A DNA stretch of 15,054 nucleotides from JBDTCS01 sp039923455. Its GTDB lineage: Bacteria; Bacteroidota; Ignavibacteria; Palsa-1295. The position numbers and the translations under genes are program-made. The DNA is taken from the NCBI GenBank assembly GCA_039923455.1, contig JBDTCS010000276.1:1-15054 (forward strand). Reading direction: 5' to 3'. This document shows positions 14,895 through 15,054 of this stretch, one piece after another. Position 1 is the stretch's first letter. Each line of letters begins with the position of its first letter. Under the pieces are notes generated by a model. That model worked only from the letters and a program-made list of their open reading frames with translations, ran no database searches and had not been told where the DNA came from.

Positions 14895-15054
14895 TTATTT
14901 AGAGGGAGAGTCGGCAGTACTTGGTTCATAAAGCGGAGAATACCCTGCCGCTCTTAAGCGATCTAGAGGTCAGCCCAGCCACATGTTCAGCAAAATAGGC
15001 ACGGAATATCTCCATCAGATTGTCAATCGCTCGCTGGCTTAGTCGAATGCTCGC
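14895..15054 (-). pseudogene. Possible decayed nucleotidyltransferase gene (MNT-like), partial
   Basis: A minus-strand frame enters from the window edge and stops at TGA 14928-14926 after 42 codons. It begins IRLSQRAIDNLMEIFRAYFAEHV, which resembles the first helix of small MNT-type nucleotidyltransferases (RLs..e...I....r..F). The next block in that family is LFGSRxDDxxRGGDxDL. Here the frame continues AGLTSR instead, while another frame gives MWLG, a stop, PLDRLRAAGYSPLYE and then TAA at 14897-14895, which loosely follows the missing block. I read this as a gene broken by small indels. The alignment is by eye, the gene start is outside the window, and chance similarity cannot be excluded. 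A terminator follows at 14849-14876. Confidence 0.35.

Overview
The window looks like a stretch of chromosome from a member of the Bacteroidota/Chlorobiota (FCB) group, most likely near Ignavibacteria or 'Candidatus Kapabacteria'. The reasons are a very large secreted protein of choice-of-anchor-D (ASH-like) repeats ending in a type IX secretion (T9SS) sorting domain, a DUF3078 protein, a patatin-Omp85 fusion, and starts that mostly lack a strong Shine-Dalgarno sequence. This placement is inference from protein families. I see no rRNA, tRNA, CRISPR array, insertion sequence or phage gene.

Layout. Bases 1-233 (+) hold the C-terminal third of leucyl/phenylalanyl-tRNA-protein transferase. A giant T9SS-type surface protein (254-4414, -) converges on it with only 20 bases between the stops. 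About 0.8 kb without a recognisable gene follows; it contains a perfect 11-bp hairpin and a sigma70-like promoter. Then come an NAD(P)-binding NDUFA9-like protein (5227-6168, +) and an orphan NarL/FixJ response regulator (6338-6982, +). The 351 bases after the regulator are the most unusual part: an operator-like or terminator-like palindrome with a third copy of its arm, several further stem-loops, and a separate strong intrinsic terminator. This is consistent with a small RNA or a long structured 3' UTR.

On the minus strand, a patatin-Omp85 outer-membrane phospholipase (8064-10646) and an SDR oxidoreductase (7334-8050) form a tight two-gene unit behind a good promoter. Divergent from it is a PfkB-family sugar kinase (10863-11807, +) with a strong terminator. 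A DUF3078 outer-membrane-type protein (11990-12916, +) then converges on a DegP/DegQ-type periplasmic protease (13041-14642, -). The protease upstream region carries an inverted repeat and a perfect 12-bp tandem duplication. The right edge holds a minus-strand remnant resembling the start of a nucleotidyltransferase, apparently frameshifted, followed by a terminator.

Taken together, the window is rich in cell-envelope functions (surface adhesin-like protein, outer-membrane phospholipase, DUF3078 protein, periplasmic protease) with ordinary metabolic genes between them. The large coding genes are recognisable families. What is least explained is the non-coding DNA after the response regulator and the A-B alternating repeat architecture of the giant protein.
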